A stretch of 64,000 nt of DNA from Ignavibacteriales bacterium (GTDB taxonomy: Bacteria > Bacteroidota > Ignavibacteria > Ignavibacteriales > Melioribacteraceae). A program made the translations under genes and the position numbers. The stretch is from assembly GCA_026390795.1 (NCBI GenBank), contig JAPLFG010000001.1:186001-250000 (forward strand), read 5' to 3'. Positions 36,101 to 45,917 of the stretch are shown piece after piece; positions within the stretch are counted from its first letter, which is position 1, and each line of letters begins with the position of its first letter. The notes beneath the pieces are model-generated. The model worked only from the letters and a program-made list of their open reading frames with translations. It was not told the DNA's origin and did no database searches.

Positions 36101-36604
36101 CTTAACGCAAGAGTTCTTCTCCTTAATCAAAGCTACGAACCCCTCACTATCTGCAATGTCAAAAAGGCAGTCGTACTTATTTTTCTTGGTAAAGCTGAAT
36201 TAGTTGTTAATAATGAAAAAAAAGAAATTCATTCAGTCTCAAAGTCATATCCATGGCCAAGTGTTGTCCGTTTGAACGATTACATTAAAGTTCCTTACAA
36301 AAAAATTATTCTAACAAGAAGAAACATTTTAAAACGCGACGGACATAAATGTGCTTATTGCGGAAGAGCGGATTTACCTTTAACTATAGATCACATTATT
36401 CCGAGATCGAAAGGCGGGGATGATAGCTGGGAAAATTTAGTAGCCGCTTGTCTGCCTTGCAATAACCGCAAAGGAAGCAGAACACCCGAAGAAGCAAAAC
36501 TTAAAATGAAAATCAAACCTTATGCACCGAATCATATCATGTTTATCCGTAATAATGCAGGCCGTTTGGAAGACACTTGGAAACAGTACTTATTCCAATC
36601 GTAA
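36101..36604 (+). CDS. HNH endonuclease family protein with its 5' end apparently frameshifted
   Basis: The HNH domain is clear: zinc-ligand pairs CAYCG and CLPCNNRKG around DHIIPRSKGGDDSWENL. The frame stays open upstream of the first usable start (TTG at 36272) back to a stop at 36065, and reads residues typical of this family's N-terminus: RVLLLNQSYEPLTICNV, then VLIFLGKAELV and SVSKSYPWPSVVRLNDYIKVP. Yet no ATG, GTG or TTG exists in that frame before 36272. An ATG at 36093 lies in another frame and would join it if one base were restored between 36096 and 36101. So either a one-base deletion destroyed the start, or the sequence has an error, or only the short 110-residue product is made. 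I place the left border at the first codon of family-like sequence. The role of this family in vivo is not established. Confidence 0.75.
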   Translation, partial: LNARVLLLNQSYEPLTICNVKKAVVLIFLGKAELVVNNEKKEIHSVSKSYPWPSVVRLNDYIKVPYKKIILTRRNILKRDGHKCAYCGRADLPLTIDHIIPRSKGGDDSWENLVAACLPCNNRKGSRTPEEAKLKMKIKPYAPNHIMFIRNNAGRLEDTWKQYLFQS

Positions 36605-36622
36605 TCTCAATTAATTTTTCAT

Positions 36623-36630
36623 TATTTTTG
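36623..36630 (+). promoter_or_regulatory. Candidate -7 element upstream of trpS
   Basis: TATTTTTG is an exact TAnnTTTG match, 36 bases before the trpS ATG and just after the HNH stop. It would drive the trpS-scpA-scpB-rlu-dacB-lysS-ctp run. No TTG at the proper distance upstream. Confidence 0.4.
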
Positions 36631-36666
36631 CACATCAAATTAGTTACTCAATAAAATTCTCGGCTT

Positions 36667-37653
36667 ATGGCAAAGAAAAGAATACTTAGCGGTATGCGTC
36701 CCACCGGCAAAATGCATTTAGGCAATTATGTAGGCGCACTCGAAAATTGGATTAAATTACAGGATGAATATCAAAATTATCATCTTGTAGCAGATTACCA
36801 TGTTTTAACAACAGATCTTTCAACCGAAGATATTTATTCCAACACAATCGAAATGGTGACGGATTGGTTGGCTGCCGGGCTCGATCCAGAAAAATCGCCC
36901 ATATTCCGTCAATCTCAAATAAAAGAACATACAGAGTTGTTTCTAATATTTTCTATGTTAATAACCAAAGCCAGGCTCGAACGGAATCCAACATTGAAAG
37001 AGCAAGTGCGTGATTTGAATATTGAAAATTTGGTTTACGGTCACCTTGGTTATCCCGTACTACAAGCCGCAGATATATTGCTGTACAAAGGTGAAGTAGT
37101 TCCGGTTGGTGAAGATCAATTACCTCATATAGAAATTACACGTGAGATTGCTAGAAAATTTAATACACAGTACGCAATTGATAATCCTGTGTTTCCTGAG
37201 CCTGAAGGAATGATAACAAATTTTGCGCGTTTACCTGGACTCGATGGTCAGCGTATGAGCAAATCAGCTGGCAATACAATCCTTCTTTCAGATGAACCCG
37301 ATGTGGTTATTCAAAAACTACGAAAAGCTGTGACCGATCCTCAAAAATTAAGAAAGAACGATCCCGGCAGACCCGAAGTTTGTTTGGTATTCACTTATCA
37401 TAAAAAATTTAATCTGGGTGAAATTCCGGAAATAGATACAAATTGCAGAAGCGGTGCTCTTGGATGTGTAGATTGCAAAATGAGATGTGCTTCCAAAATA
37501 AATGAAGTGCTTGCGCCTATTCTTGAAAAAAGAAAATATTATATAAATGATATTAATAAAATAAAAGAAATCTTGAACGATGGCGAATCCAAAGCAAAAG
37601 TAATAGCAAAACAGACGATGGAAGAAGTTCATCAGAAAATGAAGTTAGGTTGA
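36667..37653 (+). CDS. trpS: Tryptophanyl-tRNA synthetase
   Basis: A 328-residue class I synthetase charging tRNA-Trp. The HIGH-like motif is SGMRPTGKMHLGNYVGAL and the KMSKS motif is GQRMSKSAGNT. The AMP/tryptophan site includes QAADILLYKGE and VPVGEDQLPHIE. Near residues 258-280 there are four cysteines (NCRSGALGCVDCKMRC) in a pattern found in many bacterial TrpRS proteins, which may bind metal or a cluster. It heads a tight seven-gene run; scpA starts one base after its stop. Confidence 0.96.
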   Translation: MAKKRILSGMRPTGKMHLGNYVGALENWIKLQDEYQNYHLVADYHVLTTDLSTEDIYSNTIEMVTDWLAAGLDPEKSPIFRQSQIKEHTELFLIFSMLITKARLERNPTLKEQVRDLNIENLVYGHLGYPVLQAADILLYKGEVVPVGEDQLPHIEITREIARKFNTQYAIDNPVFPEPEGMITNFARLPGLDGQRMSKSAGNTILLSDEPDVVIQKLRKAVTDPQKLRKNDPGRPEVCLVFTYHKKFNLGEIPEIDTNCRSGALGCVDCKMRCASKINEVLAPILEKRKYYINDINKIKEILNDGESKAKVIAKQTMEEVHQKMKLG

Positions 37654-37654
37654 T

Positions 37655-38374
37655 GTGTACAAGATAAGATTACATGAATTCGAAGGTCCTCTTGATTTGC
37701 TTCTCTTTTTCCTAAAGAGAGATGAATTGGATATTTATGATATTCCAATTTCTAAGATCACCAAAGAATTTATGGATTACCTTCACCTTCTCGAACAATT
37801 AGATCTTGAAGTTGCCGGAGATTTTATTTTGATGGCAGCTACGTTGATGCAAATAAAAGTTAAAATGCTTCTTCCGAAAGAAATTGATGAGAAAGGAGAA
37901 GAGATTGATCCGCGTGCGGATTTAGTAAGAGCTCTAATCGAATATAAACGTTACAAAGAGATGTCCGAAGAGATGAGCTTCATGGAATCGAATATGCGTA
38001 AATTCAATTACCGTGGAAATTATGAAGAAGATGCCAAGCAGGCACCAAATGATTATGAAGTTCTCTTAAAAAACATAACAATCTATGATTTGATTAAAGC
38101 ATTTAAGAAAGCATTGTTAGATCGTCCTCCAGAACCAGTTCATCAAATTAAAAAATGGAATGTTTCAATTGATGAGCAGATGACTTACATAAATTCTAAA
38201 CTCAAAGAGAATAATAATGTTAGCTTTCTTGAATTGATGATTGAGATGCATGATAAGATCCGGATTGTCGTTACATTCATTGCAATGCTTGAAATGGTGA
38301 AAGCGGGAACTATTGGATTAAGAGAATCAATAAACCTAAACGACTTTATTATCTACGGATTATCAAATGGATAA
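37655..38374 (+). CDS. scpA: Segregation and condensation protein A
   Basis: The kleisin subunit of the SMC-ScpAB complex that compacts and helps separate chromosomes. A 239-residue protein with the N-terminal signature YKIRLHEFEGPLDLLLFFL, DIYDIPISKITKEF and the helix MAATLMQIKVKMLLP, then a flexible middle and a C-terminal winged helix (LELMIEMHDKIRIVVTFIAM). It starts at GTG one base after trpS and overlaps scpB by 8 bases. The smc gene itself is not in the window. Confidence 0.93.
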   Translation: MYKIRLHEFEGPLDLLLFFLKRDELDIYDIPISKITKEFMDYLHLLEQLDLEVAGDFILMAATLMQIKVKMLLPKEIDEKGEEIDPRADLVRALIEYKRYKEMSEEMSFMESNMRKFNYRGNYEEDAKQAPNDYEVLLKNITIYDLIKAFKKALLDRPPEPVHQIKKWNVSIDEQMTYINSKLKENNNVSFLELMIEMHDKIRIVVTFIAMLEMVKAGTIGLRESINLNDFIIYGLSNG

Positions 38375-39059
38375 AATTTATAACTCAGTTATAGAAGCCT
38401 TAATTTTTGCATCAGACGATCCAATAACTCCGACGGAGATTACAACTGCAATAAAAGCATTGGACGGATCCGACACAGAGATTACTGATGATGAAATTGA
38501 AGAGACAATAGATGAACTAAATATTAAGTATGAACAGAACGGGAATGCTTTTACTATATTAAAAATTGCACATGGATTTGTACATGCTACGAAACCAGAT
38601 CATGCAAAGTATGTCGGCTATTTGTCTACAGAAAAAACAAAAAGAAGATTAAGTCAAGCAGCACTTGAGACACTTGCAATTATTGCTTATAAACAGCCAC
38701 TAACAAAACCGGAGCTTGAATCAATTCGGGGTGTTAACTCAGATTATACTCTTAATACATTGCTGGAAAAAAATCTTATAACAATTCAAGGGCGGGCTGA
38801 GACGGTTGGTCGTCCTCTTCTTTATATTACAACAGAAGAGTTTTTAAAATATTTTGGATTAAGAACCGTAAGCGATCTTCCTAAACCGCGCGAGATTGAA
38901 GAGATAATGAAAGATGAAGATTTCCTCGAACAGAAGCGTAGAATTATGATGAGTGGTATTGAAGAAAAAGCCGAAGAAGAAGAACTTCAATCGGAACTTG
39001 AACAGGAAAATGAATTAGAACCGGAGTCTGACTTAGAAAATGAAAATACGACTGAATAG
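38367..39059 (+). CDS. scpB: Segregation and condensation protein B
   Basis: A 230-residue partner of ScpA with two winged-helix domains: IEALIFASDDPITPTEI and the central AALETLAIIAYKQPLTKPEL / GVNSDYTLNTLLEKNLI, followed by GRPLLYITTEEFLKYFGL. The C-terminal 35 residues are an acidic low-complexity tail rich in Glu. It overlaps scpA by 8 bases and the pseudouridine synthase gene by 20 bases; the scpA-scpB-rlu order is widely conserved in bacteria. Confidence 0.93.
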   Translation: MDKIYNSVIEALIFASDDPITPTEITTAIKALDGSDTEITDDEIEETIDELNIKYEQNGNAFTILKIAHGFVHATKPDHAKYVGYLSTEKTKRRLSQAALETLAIIAYKQPLTKPELESIRGVNSDYTLNTLLEKNLITIQGRAETVGRPLLYITTEEFLKYFGLRTVSDLPKPREIEEIMKDEDFLEQKRRIMMSGIEEKAEEEELQSELEQENELEPESDLENENTTE

Positions 39060-39753
39060 ATATCTCTCCGAATGCGGAATTGCATCACGCCGTAAATCGG
39101 AAGAGTTCATTAAAGATGGGCGCGTTGATATAAATGGGAAAACTGTAATAGACCTTGCATTTACAGTTGATCCAGATAAAGATATTATTCAGCTAGACGG
39201 AGAAAGAATTAAACCTGAGAAAAAAGTTTATTACCTCTTAAATAAACCGAAAGGTTATATCACATCCACGGATGATGAAAAGGGCAGAAAAACAGTTCTC
39301 GATCTCATTGAAACAAAGCAAAAAATTTTTCCGGTTGGTAGATTGGACTACGATACCACAGGCGTTCTTCTTTTGACGAATGATGGAGATTTTACAAATT
39401 ATTTAACGCATCCGGGTAATAAAATTCCCCGCGAATATAAGGTTACACTTCATAAACCTCTCGAAGAAGAAGACCGATTGAAATTAATAAAAGGAATTCT
39501 TCTTGATAGAAGAAAAAGCCGTTTCATTGAAATTAAATTTATTAATAAAGAAGACCGTAACAAGGTTTTGGTAGTTGCCGTAGAAGGCAGAAATCATTTT
39601 GTCAAAAATATGTTCATTGCTCTTGGATATTTTGTTGACCGCCTGGAGAGAACAAACTACGGTGGTCTGGAGGTTAAAGGAATTCCGGTAGGCAGTTATA
39701 GAATTTTATCTCATCGTGAAATTGAAAAAATTTATGAAGTTTACGGTAAGTAA
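39040..39753 (+). CDS. rRNA pseudouridine synthase, RluB/RsuA family
   Basis: A 237-residue enzyme that isomerises a uridine in ribosomal RNA. An N-terminal S4 domain (about 1-60: RLNRYLSECGIASRRKSEE) precedes the catalytic domain with VYYLLNKPKGYITS, the catalytic Asp in GRLDYDTTGVLLLTNDG, and REYKVTL. RluB (23S position 2605 in E. coli) is the most likely type because of the scpB neighbourhood, but RluE or RsuA-type specificity cannot be excluded. Overlaps scpB by 20 bases and dacB by 20 bases. Confidence 0.9.
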   Translation: MKIRLNRYLSECGIASRRKSEEFIKDGRVDINGKTVIDLAFTVDPDKDIIQLDGERIKPEKKVYYLLNKPKGYITSTDDEKGRKTVLDLIETKQKIFPVGRLDYDTTGVLLLTNDGDFTNYLTHPGNKIPREYKVTLHKPLEEEDRLKLIKGILLDRRKSRFIEIKFINKEDRNKVLVVAVEGRNHFVKNMFIALGYFVDRLERTNYGGLEVKGIPVGSYRILSHREIEKIYEVYGK

Positions 39754-41242
39754 GCTAATTATTATTTTTTTTGTTTCGTTGTCGGTTTTATCCGCTCAAC
39801 AAAAAGATTCGTTGAACGAAAAAAAATCCGTTCAAATATTAAATCCGTTGGTAGAATTGCGTGATCAACTGGATGATTATTTCAACGATCCAAATTTTAG
39901 CAGTGCCACCTGGGGCGTTCTTGTTAAATCTTTGAAAACAGGTGAAATAATTTATAAGCGGAATGCTGATAAATTATTTATACCGGCATCCAATATGAAA
40001 TTATTTACAAGTGCCGCAGCGCTTTTGCTTTTAGGTCCAAATTATATTTATGAAACCGATTTTTATGTTAACGGAGGGCTGGAAAAAGGTGTATTAAAAG
40101 GGGACCTTATAATTCAAGGTTCTGGAGACCCTACAATCTCAAGCCGGTTCTTTCCCAGCAATCAAATTAAAATTTTTGAAAATTGGGCTGACACACTCAA
40201 ATCAAAGGGAATTTGGGTTATAAGCGGAAACATTTTCGGTGATGATACTTTTTTTGATAACGTCGGACTTGGAAACGGCTGGACCTGGGATTATGAATCA
40301 AGCTGGTTTGAAGCTCCTTCTGGTGCTCTGAGTTTTAATGATAATAGTATTGAAGTAAAAATTGAACCAACTGAAGTCAATTTTCCGGCAAAAATCATCA
40401 TAACACCTTATACTAAATATGTTTCACTTGTTTCAAAAGTTATTACGGTTGATGAACTAGGTGAATCATCAGTATCAGTTCAACGTCAGCGCGGAACAAA
40501 TCAAATTAATGTAACAGGAAATATCAAAAAAGATTCTCAACCAATTATCGAGCACGTTTCAATTTCCAATCCAACTATGTTTTTCTTGACTGTTCTACGT
40601 GAAGTTTTTGAAAGAAAGGGAATTGTTATTCAAGGACGAATAGGAACTATCGACAGTTCAAAGAAGAATATTTTACCCAATGATCTAACTCCTCTTTATA
40701 CTTATAGATCAGTTCCATTAAAAATAATTATCAAGGAATTGAATAAGAACAGTAATAATTTTTATGCCGAGCAGTTATTAAAAACAATCGGTCTTGAAAT
40801 CTATAACTACGGAACAATCGAGAATGGTGTTAAGGCGTGTAAAGAAATATTTAATACTATGGGTATCAATCCAGAAAATATGATGATGGCAGACGGTTCG
40901 GGATTGTCCCGTTTAGACTTGGTAACACCTAGACAAATAATTAACCTTTTGTCATTTATGTATAAGAGTGATGAATTCCCAAATTTTTACGAGTCACTTC
41001 CTATTGGCGGTATCGATGGGACATTAATTAACCGGATGAAAAAAACAGCAGCAGAAAATAACGTCCATGCTAAAGCAGGTTATAATAATAATGTATCTGC
41101 ATTATCTGGATACTTAAAAACCATTTCAGGTGAACCGTTAGCTTTTTCGATCATTGTAAATAATTATTTAACCCCGTCAACACTCGCAAATTATATACAA
41201 GATAATGTATGCAATCGCCTCGTAAATTTTATTAGAAATTAA
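39734..41242 (+). CDS. dacB: D-alanyl-D-alanine carboxypeptidase/endopeptidase (PBP4 type) with variant KAG box
   Basis: A 502-residue class C low-molecular-weight penicillin-binding protein, exported via [17 protein letters not shown]. The active-site SxxK is Ser86-Asn-Met-Lys89 in [17 protein letters not shown] and the SxN box is Ser340-Asn-Asn342 in [11 protein letters not shown]. The third box, usually KTG, reads KAG at Lys447-Ala448-Gly449 in [16 protein letters not shown]. The large insert between SxxK and SxN is typical of PBP4. It should trim or cut peptide cross-links in peptidoglycan, perhaps with altered kinetics. I start at the ATG at 39734, which gives a clean signal peptide; a GTG at 39716 is possible. 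Confidence 0.9.
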   Translation: MKFTVSKLIIIFFVSLSVLSAQQKDSLNEKKSVQILNPLVELRDQLDDYFNDPNFSSATWGVLVKSLKTGEIIYKRNADKLFIPASNMKLFTSAAALLLLGPNYIYETDFYVNGGLEKGVLKGDLIIQGSGDPTISSRFFPSNQIKIFENWADTLKSKGIWVISGNIFGDDTFFDNVGLGNGWTWDYESSWFEAPSGALSFNDNSIEVKIEPTEVNFPAKIIITPYTKYVSLVSKVITVDELGESSVSVQRQRGTNQINVTGNIKKDSQPIIEHVSISNPTMFFLTVLREVFERKGIVIQGRIGTIDSSKKNILPNDLTPLYTYRSVPLKIIIKELNKNSNNFYAEQLLKTIGLEIYNYGTIENGVKACKEIFNTMGINPENMMMADGSGLSRLDLVTPRQIINLLSFMYKSDEFPNFYESLPIGGIDGTLINRMKKTAAENNVHAKAGYNNNVSALSGYLKTISGEPLAFSIIVNNYLTPSTLANYIQDNVCNRLVNFIRN

Positions 41243-41274
41243 CTTTCACGTACCCAGATAAATATGGAGGAAAA

Positions 41275-42783
41275 TTGGAAAACATAAGTCAAGAGCAGGA
41301 ATATAATTCGTTGGTTCAGCGCAGACACGAAGAGCTAAAAGCACTTATTGAAAAAGGGATTCAGCCTTTTGCATATAATTTTGATATTAACAGCTACTCA
41401 GAGAAAATTAAAAATAATTTTGAGCAGTTAGAAAATAAAGATGTGAAAATTGCCGGCAGATTAATGGCAATACGACGAATGGGGAAGGCATCCTTTGCCC
41501 ATATTCAAGATAATGAAGGAAAGATACAAATCTATTTAAAGAAGGATGACATCGGAGATTATTACGATGTATTTAAGCTTCTTGATATCGGTGATATTAT
41601 TGGAGTAGAAGGATTTGTATTCAAGACCAAAACCGGAGAAATATCGGTACATGGAAAATCATTTGTTGTACTCTCAAAATCGATAAGGCCAATTCCAATT
41701 CCAAAAGAAACTTTAGATGAACAAGGGAACAAAGTAATTCATGATCAATTTTCCGATAAAGAACTTCGATATCGTCAGCGTTACCTGGATCTTATCCTGA
41801 ATTCTGATGTAAAGGAAGTTTTTAGAATGCGTTCTAAAGTTGTGACTGAAATTAGAAAATATCTTGATGAGAATGGACTTCTCGAAGTAGAAACACCGGT
41901 TCTTCAACCATTATATGGAGGCGCAACGGCACGTCCGTTTGTAACCCATCATAATGCTTTGGATATTGATCTTTACTTGAGAATTGCCGATGAACTTTAC
42001 CTCAAACGATTGATTGTTGGTGGATTTGACGGCGTTTATGAAATCTCAAAAGATTTTAGAAATGAAGGAATGGACAAAACCCACAATCCGGAATTTACAA
42101 TGCTTGAGCTGTATGTTGCCTACAAAGATTATTTCTGGATGATGGAATTTGTTGAGAACATGGTTGCCAAGTTGTGCAAAAATGTTTTTGGAAAAACCAA
42201 ATTTGAAATCGAAGGAAATAAAATCAATTTTAATCCGCCCTGGCAAAGAATTTCTATGGTTGATGAATTAAAAAATAAAGTGGGTGTTGATGTTTTGGCG
42301 GCTTCGAATGAAGAATTGATTAAACTATTGAAGACAAAAAATGTTGATATGGAAGGGGGAGAAAGTAAAGGTAAATTGATTGACCTCTTGTTCGAAGTAA
42401 CTATACAGCCAAATTTAATTCAACCAACGTTCATAACTGATTATCCGGTTGAGTTATCTCCGCTGGCAAAGAAGCATAGAAGTCGAGAAGGTTTGGTTGA
42501 GCGTTTTGAAGGCTTTATCCTTGGCAGAGAAATTTGCAATGCATTTAGTGAATTGAATGATCCGATCGACCAGCGCAGCCGGTTTGAAGATCAAGCAAAG
42601 ATGAAAGAAGCAGGTGATGAGGAAGCTCATCAGATTGATGAAGATTTTGTCCGGGCTTTAGAGTATGGAATGCCGCCAACTGCCGGACTTGGAATCGGAA
42701 TCGATCGATTAATTATGCTCTTTACAAATCAATCATCTATACGCGATGTAATTTTGTTCCCGCAAATGCGTCCGCAGAAATAA
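41275..42783 (+). CDS. lysS: Lysyl-tRNA synthetase, class II
   Basis: A 502-residue class IIb synthetase. The N-terminal OB-fold anticodon domain covers about 55-160 ([19 protein letters not shown]). The catalytic domain contains motif 1 ([14 protein letters not shown]), motif 2 ([20 protein letters not shown]) and motif 3 ([20 protein letters not shown]). The TTG start at 41275 is fixed by the Shine-Dalgarno TGGAGG five bases before it; the ATG at 41264 leads to an early stop in another frame. Eight bases separate its stop from the protease gene. Confidence 0.96.
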   Translation: MENISQEQEYNSLVQRRHEELKALIEKGIQPFAYNFDINSYSEKIKNNFEQLENKDVKIAGRLMAIRRMGKASFAHIQDNEGKIQIYLKKDDIGDYYDVFKLLDIGDIIGVEGFVFKTKTGEISVHGKSFVVLSKSIRPIPIPKETLDEQGNKVIHDQFSDKELRYRQRYLDLILNSDVKEVFRMRSKVVTEIRKYLDENGLLEVETPVLQPLYGGATARPFVTHHNALDIDLYLRIADELYLKRLIVGGFDGVYEISKDFRNEGMDKTHNPEFTMLELYVAYKDYFWMMEFVENMVAKLCKNVFGKTKFEIEGNKINFNPPWQRISMVDELKNKVGVDVLAASNEELIKLLKTKNVDMEGGESKGKLIDLLFEVTIQPNLIQPTFITDYPVELSPLAKKHRSREGLVERFEGFILGREICNAFSELNDPIDQRSRFEDQAKMKEAGDEEAHQIDEDFVRALEYGMPPTAGLGIGIDRLIMLFTNQSSIRDVILFPQMRPQK

Positions 42784-42791
42784 GGATAATA

Positions 42792-44399
42792 ATGAAAAAT
42801 ATTTTGAAACAACTGCCATATTTATTGCTCTTTTTGATTCTCGGAACGTATATCGGGATTCAGTTAAATAAACATTTTTCTTTTTCCGGCAATAAAAAAC
42901 AAATTGATAAATTTAGCGAGATACTAAGCTATACCGAAGATTATTATGTCGATACCGTCAATTCAAATCGATTAGTAGAAGATGCAATCAAGGGGATGTT
43001 TAGTGAACTTGATCCGCACACTATTTATATAGACAAGGAAGAACAATCTGCCGAAGAAGAAACTTTTAGAGGAAATTTTGACGGAATTGGAGTTGAATTT
43101 CAAATTGTGAATGATACGATAACTGTTGTAAGTGCTATAACTGGTGGACCAAGTGAAGCAATTGGCATAATATCCGGTGATCGAATTGTGAAAATAGAAG
43201 GAAAGGCAAGTGTTGGATGGAAAAATTTAGACGTAATAAAAAAACTACGCGGCAAGAAAGGAACATCTGTCGAGTTGACTATTTTCCGTCCGTCGTCAAA
43301 ACTTGTAACTAATTATAATGTAATCCGCGATAAAATTAATTTGTATTCGGTAGATGCATCAGTAATGGTTGATAACGAAACTGGTTATGTTAATTTGACT
43401 CGGTTTTCGGAAACTACTACAGATGAAATGAAAAATGCACTTCAAGAGTTATCTGCAAAAGGCATGAAAAGACTGATATTGGATTTGCGTAACAATCCCG
43501 GCGGATACGAATTTCAAGCTTCCAATGTAGCCGATCTTTTTATAGATGGCGACAAAATGATCGTATACAATAAAAGTAGAGTAAACAAATTTAACGAAGA
43601 ATTCCACGCGGAGAAAAGTTATCCGTATGAAAAAATCCCTTTGATATTATTGGTTAATCGCGGAAGCGCTTCTGCAAGTGAAATTGTTTCCGGTGCTATT
43701 CAAGATTGGGATAGGGGACTGATAGTAGGAGAAACAACATTTGGAAAAGGATTGGTACAGAGACCAATCCAACTTTCTGATGGATCTGCTGTTAGAATCA
43801 CAATTGCAAAATATTATACACCTTCCGGCAGACAGATTCAAAGAGATTATAAAGACAAACAAAAATATTATCAAGATGTACTCGCACGTAAAGAAGCGGA
43901 TGGTGAAAATATCGATCATAAAACTGAAAAGGATTCCGCAAAGCCAAAATTCAAAACCAAAAATGGACGCACCGTTTACGGCGGCGGCGGTATAACTCCA
44001 GATTATTTAGTTGAATCTGGTACTATTTCAAATTACTCGGTTGAGCTGAGAAAAAATAATATTTATTACCAGTTTGTCCGTAACTATTTAGATAAAAACA
44101 GCAAACAGTTGAAAGAAAAATTTAAAAACAATCTTCATCAATTTGTTGATGAATTTCAGTTTAACGAAGAACAAATGCAAAGTTTTATCAAATTTGCAGA
44201 ATCTCAAAAAGTGAAATATGATGCTAAAGGATATTCGACTGATAAAGAAATGATCCGTGCATGGCTTAAAGCTTATGTTGCTCGTGATATGTTCAAGAAC
44301 AACGGCTGGTATTTGACTTTACTTCGGTCTGACCGGCAATTTAAAAAAGCAATTACACTTTTTGGAGAAGCAGAAAAATTAGAAGGTCTATCTAAATAA
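42792..44399 (+). CDS. C-terminal processing peptidase, S41 family
   Basis: A 535-residue periplasmic serine protease anchored by an N-terminal hydrophobic segment (LPYLLLFLILGTYIGIQL). A PDZ domain lies at about 95-180 (GGPSEAIGIISGDRIVKIEG) and the catalytic domain at about 185-385. The Ser-Lys dyad is Ser294 within RGSASASEIVSGAI and Lys319 in TFGKGLVQ, with the usual 25-residue spacing. The C-terminal 140 residues are helical and charged. Such enzymes cut non-polar C-termini of envelope proteins and control peptidoglycan hydrolases. The cluster with dacB supports a role in wall remodelling; substrate unknown. Confidence 0.92.
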   Translation: MKNILKQLPYLLLFLILGTYIGIQLNKHFSFSGNKKQIDKFSEILSYTEDYYVDTVNSNRLVEDAIKGMFSELDPHTIYIDKEEQSAEEETFRGNFDGIGVEFQIVNDTITVVSAITGGPSEAIGIISGDRIVKIEGKASVGWKNLDVIKKLRGKKGTSVELTIFRPSSKLVTNYNVIRDKINLYSVDASVMVDNETGYVNLTRFSETTTDEMKNALQELSAKGMKRLILDLRNNPGGYEFQASNVADLFIDGDKMIVYNKSRVNKFNEEFHAEKSYPYEKIPLILLVNRGSASASEIVSGAIQDWDRGLIVGETTFGKGLVQRPIQLSDGSAVRITIAKYYTPSGRQIQRDYKDKQKYYQDVLARKEADGENIDHKTEKDSAKPKFKTKNGRTVYGGGGITPDYLVESGTISNYSVELRKNNIYYQFVRNYLDKNSKQLKEKFKNNLHQFVDEFQFNEEQMQSFIKFAESQKVKYDAKGYSTDKEMIRAWLKAYVARDMFKNNGWYLTLLRSDRQFKKAITLFGEAEKLEGLSK

Positions 44400-44444
44400 A
44401 TATTTTAAAAATAGAACTGTTAGATCACGTTGAAAAATTAATCG

Positions 44445-45002
44445 ATGAATATAGAAACTAAACTTTTTCCATATAACGACACATTTCCAAAACTGCACAG
44501 TTCGGTTTTTTTGGCACCGGGATCAAAAATTATTGGCGATGTTGAAATACTCGAATACTCATCTGTGTGGTACAATACAGTAATTCGTGGTGATGTTAAT
44601 TACATTAAGATTGGTGCTATGACGAACATTCAGGATAGCTCGATGCTTCATGTTACAAATCAAAAATACCCGCTTGTAATTGGGAACAAAGTTACTATCG
44701 GACACAGTGTAACTCTGCACGGATCAATCCTAAAGGATTTATGTTTGGTAGGGATGAATGCGACTGTATTAGATGGTGCTGTTGTTGAAGAAAACGCAAT
44801 GGTCGCAGCCGGCGCAGTGGTAACCCCAGGATTTGTTGTTCCTTCGGGCAAGTTAGCAGCAGGTGTACCGGCAAAAATCGTACGAGATTTAACTGAAGAA
44901 GAAATTGCTGAATTTGAAATTTCTGCCGGACGATATCTTCAATACACCAAAAATACAATTGAATCTTTTGTGAAAAATAATTATTCAATTGATTGGCTAT
45001 AA
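44445..45002 (+). CDS. Gamma-carbonic anhydrase-like left-handed beta-helix protein
   Basis: A 185-residue hexapeptide-repeat protein of the gamma-CA/YrdA group. Turns of the helix are seen from SVFLAPGSKIIGDV through AGAVVTPGFVVPSGKLAAGV. The zinc histidines are present in SSMLHV and in GHSVTLHG, so metal binding is likely. The C-terminal helix (DLTEEEIAEFEISAGRYLQY) packs along the trimer. Carbonic anhydrase activity has been shown only for some family members; an acyl-CoA-linked role is also possible. One base separates its stop from the ybeY ATG. Confidence 0.87.
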   Translation: MNIETKLFPYNDTFPKLHSSVFLAPGSKIIGDVEILEYSSVWYNTVIRGDVNYIKIGAMTNIQDSSMLHVTNQKYPLVIGNKVTIGHSVTLHGSILKDLCLVGMNATVLDGAVVEENAMVAAGAVVTPGFVVPSGKLAAGVPAKIVRDLTEEEIAEFEISAGRYLQYTKNTIESFVKNNYSIDWL

Positions 45003-45003
45003 A

Positions 45004-45450
45004 ATGAAGAATGTTTTTGTCTCATGTGAAAAAGGAATTAGAGTTGATAAAAAAACAGTTCAGAATATTGTAAATATGGTTACCAAGGAACTGGAATTAG
45101 ATATTAATTCGTTAGAATATAATTTCATCTCCTCAAAGACAATGATCGAAATAAATAATTCTTATTTGGGACACAATTACGCTACGGATATTATAACCTT
45201 TGATTATTCGGTTGAAAAAAATATTTTAGACGGCGAAATTTTTATTTCTTTGGAGGATGCGGTTGAAAACAGTAAAATATATCGCGTTTCAGCCGATAAT
45301 GAATTACTAAGATTAATTATACATGGTATTTTGCATTTAATTGGATTGGATGATACAACTATTGCAAAGAAAAAGAAGATGAAAAAAGTTGAAGATGAGA
45401 TGGTACTAAAATTTCTGAAATTCTCTAAAGGTTTATTAATTAAGAAATGA
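45004..45450 (+). CDS. ybeY: Endoribonuclease YbeY (rRNA maturation)
   Basis: A 148-residue metal-dependent RNase needed for 16S rRNA 3'-end maturation and ribosome quality control. The zinc-binding motif HGILHLIGLDD matches HGxxHxxGxDH-type signatures with Asp in the last position. ATDIITFDY and DGEIFISLEDA are also family marks. The ATG at 45004 is preferred to a TTG at 44989, which would overlap the upstream gene. ATGA overlap with the smg-like gene. Confidence 0.92.
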   Translation: MKNVFVSCEKGIRVDKKTVQNIVNMVTKELELDINSLEYNFISSKTMIEINNSYLGHNYATDIITFDYSVEKNILDGEIFISLEDAVENSKIYRVSADNELLRLIIHGILHLIGLDDTTIAKKKKMKKVEDEMVLKFLKFSKGLLIKK

Positions 45451-45905
45451 CTTCAAAAATAGTAGAAGTATTGGCAAAAATATTAGAAGGATTGGGGAAC
45501 AATTTTTCAATTGAGGAAGTAAATCGTTCTTTAATGAAGACTAAACTTTTTGATACACAAACTTTAGGCATCGCGTTCAGCCTGATTTATGATAAAGTGC
45601 TTACAAAAAAAAATCGTTCGGAACCTATAGAACACAAAAAGAAAATCGGGATTAGATTTTTGTCTGATCAAGAAAAAGAATCTCTTGGAACCGATAATTA
45701 TAACTATCTTCTTCATCTAATAAATGTGGGTTTATTGGAAGTTGAAAATTTGGAAATTATTTTGGACCAGATAACAATCTTTCCGGAAAGCAGAGTAACA
45801 AGACGGGAAATCAATTGGATCATTCTTCTCTCGCTAGTAGAGTTTGATGCCGAAATTCTGCCGGGGAGCAGAATGTTGTTATACTCTTCAGATACTGTCA
45901 ATTAA
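45447..45905 (+). CDS. smg: Smg/DUF494 family protein
   Basis: A 152-residue helical protein of the Smg (DUF494) family. Marks: an N-terminal helix pair (IVEVLAKILEGLGNNFS), RFLSDQEKESL, YLLHLINVGLLEVENLEIILDQ and RREINWIILLSLVEF. The biochemical function is unknown. In Proteobacteria smg is encoded beside topA-related or DNA-processing genes, and here topA follows after 12 bases, so the neighbourhood supports the call. It overlaps ybeY by 4 bases. Confidence 0.8.
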   Translation: MTSKIVEVLAKILEGLGNNFSIEEVNRSLMKTKLFDTQTLGIAFSLIYDKVLTKKNRSEPIEHKKKIGIRFLSDQEKESLGTDNYNYLLHLINVGLLEVENLEIILDQITIFPESRVTRREINWIILLSLVEFDAEILPGSRMLLYSSDTVN

Positions 45906-45917
45906 AAGGTAATTACA

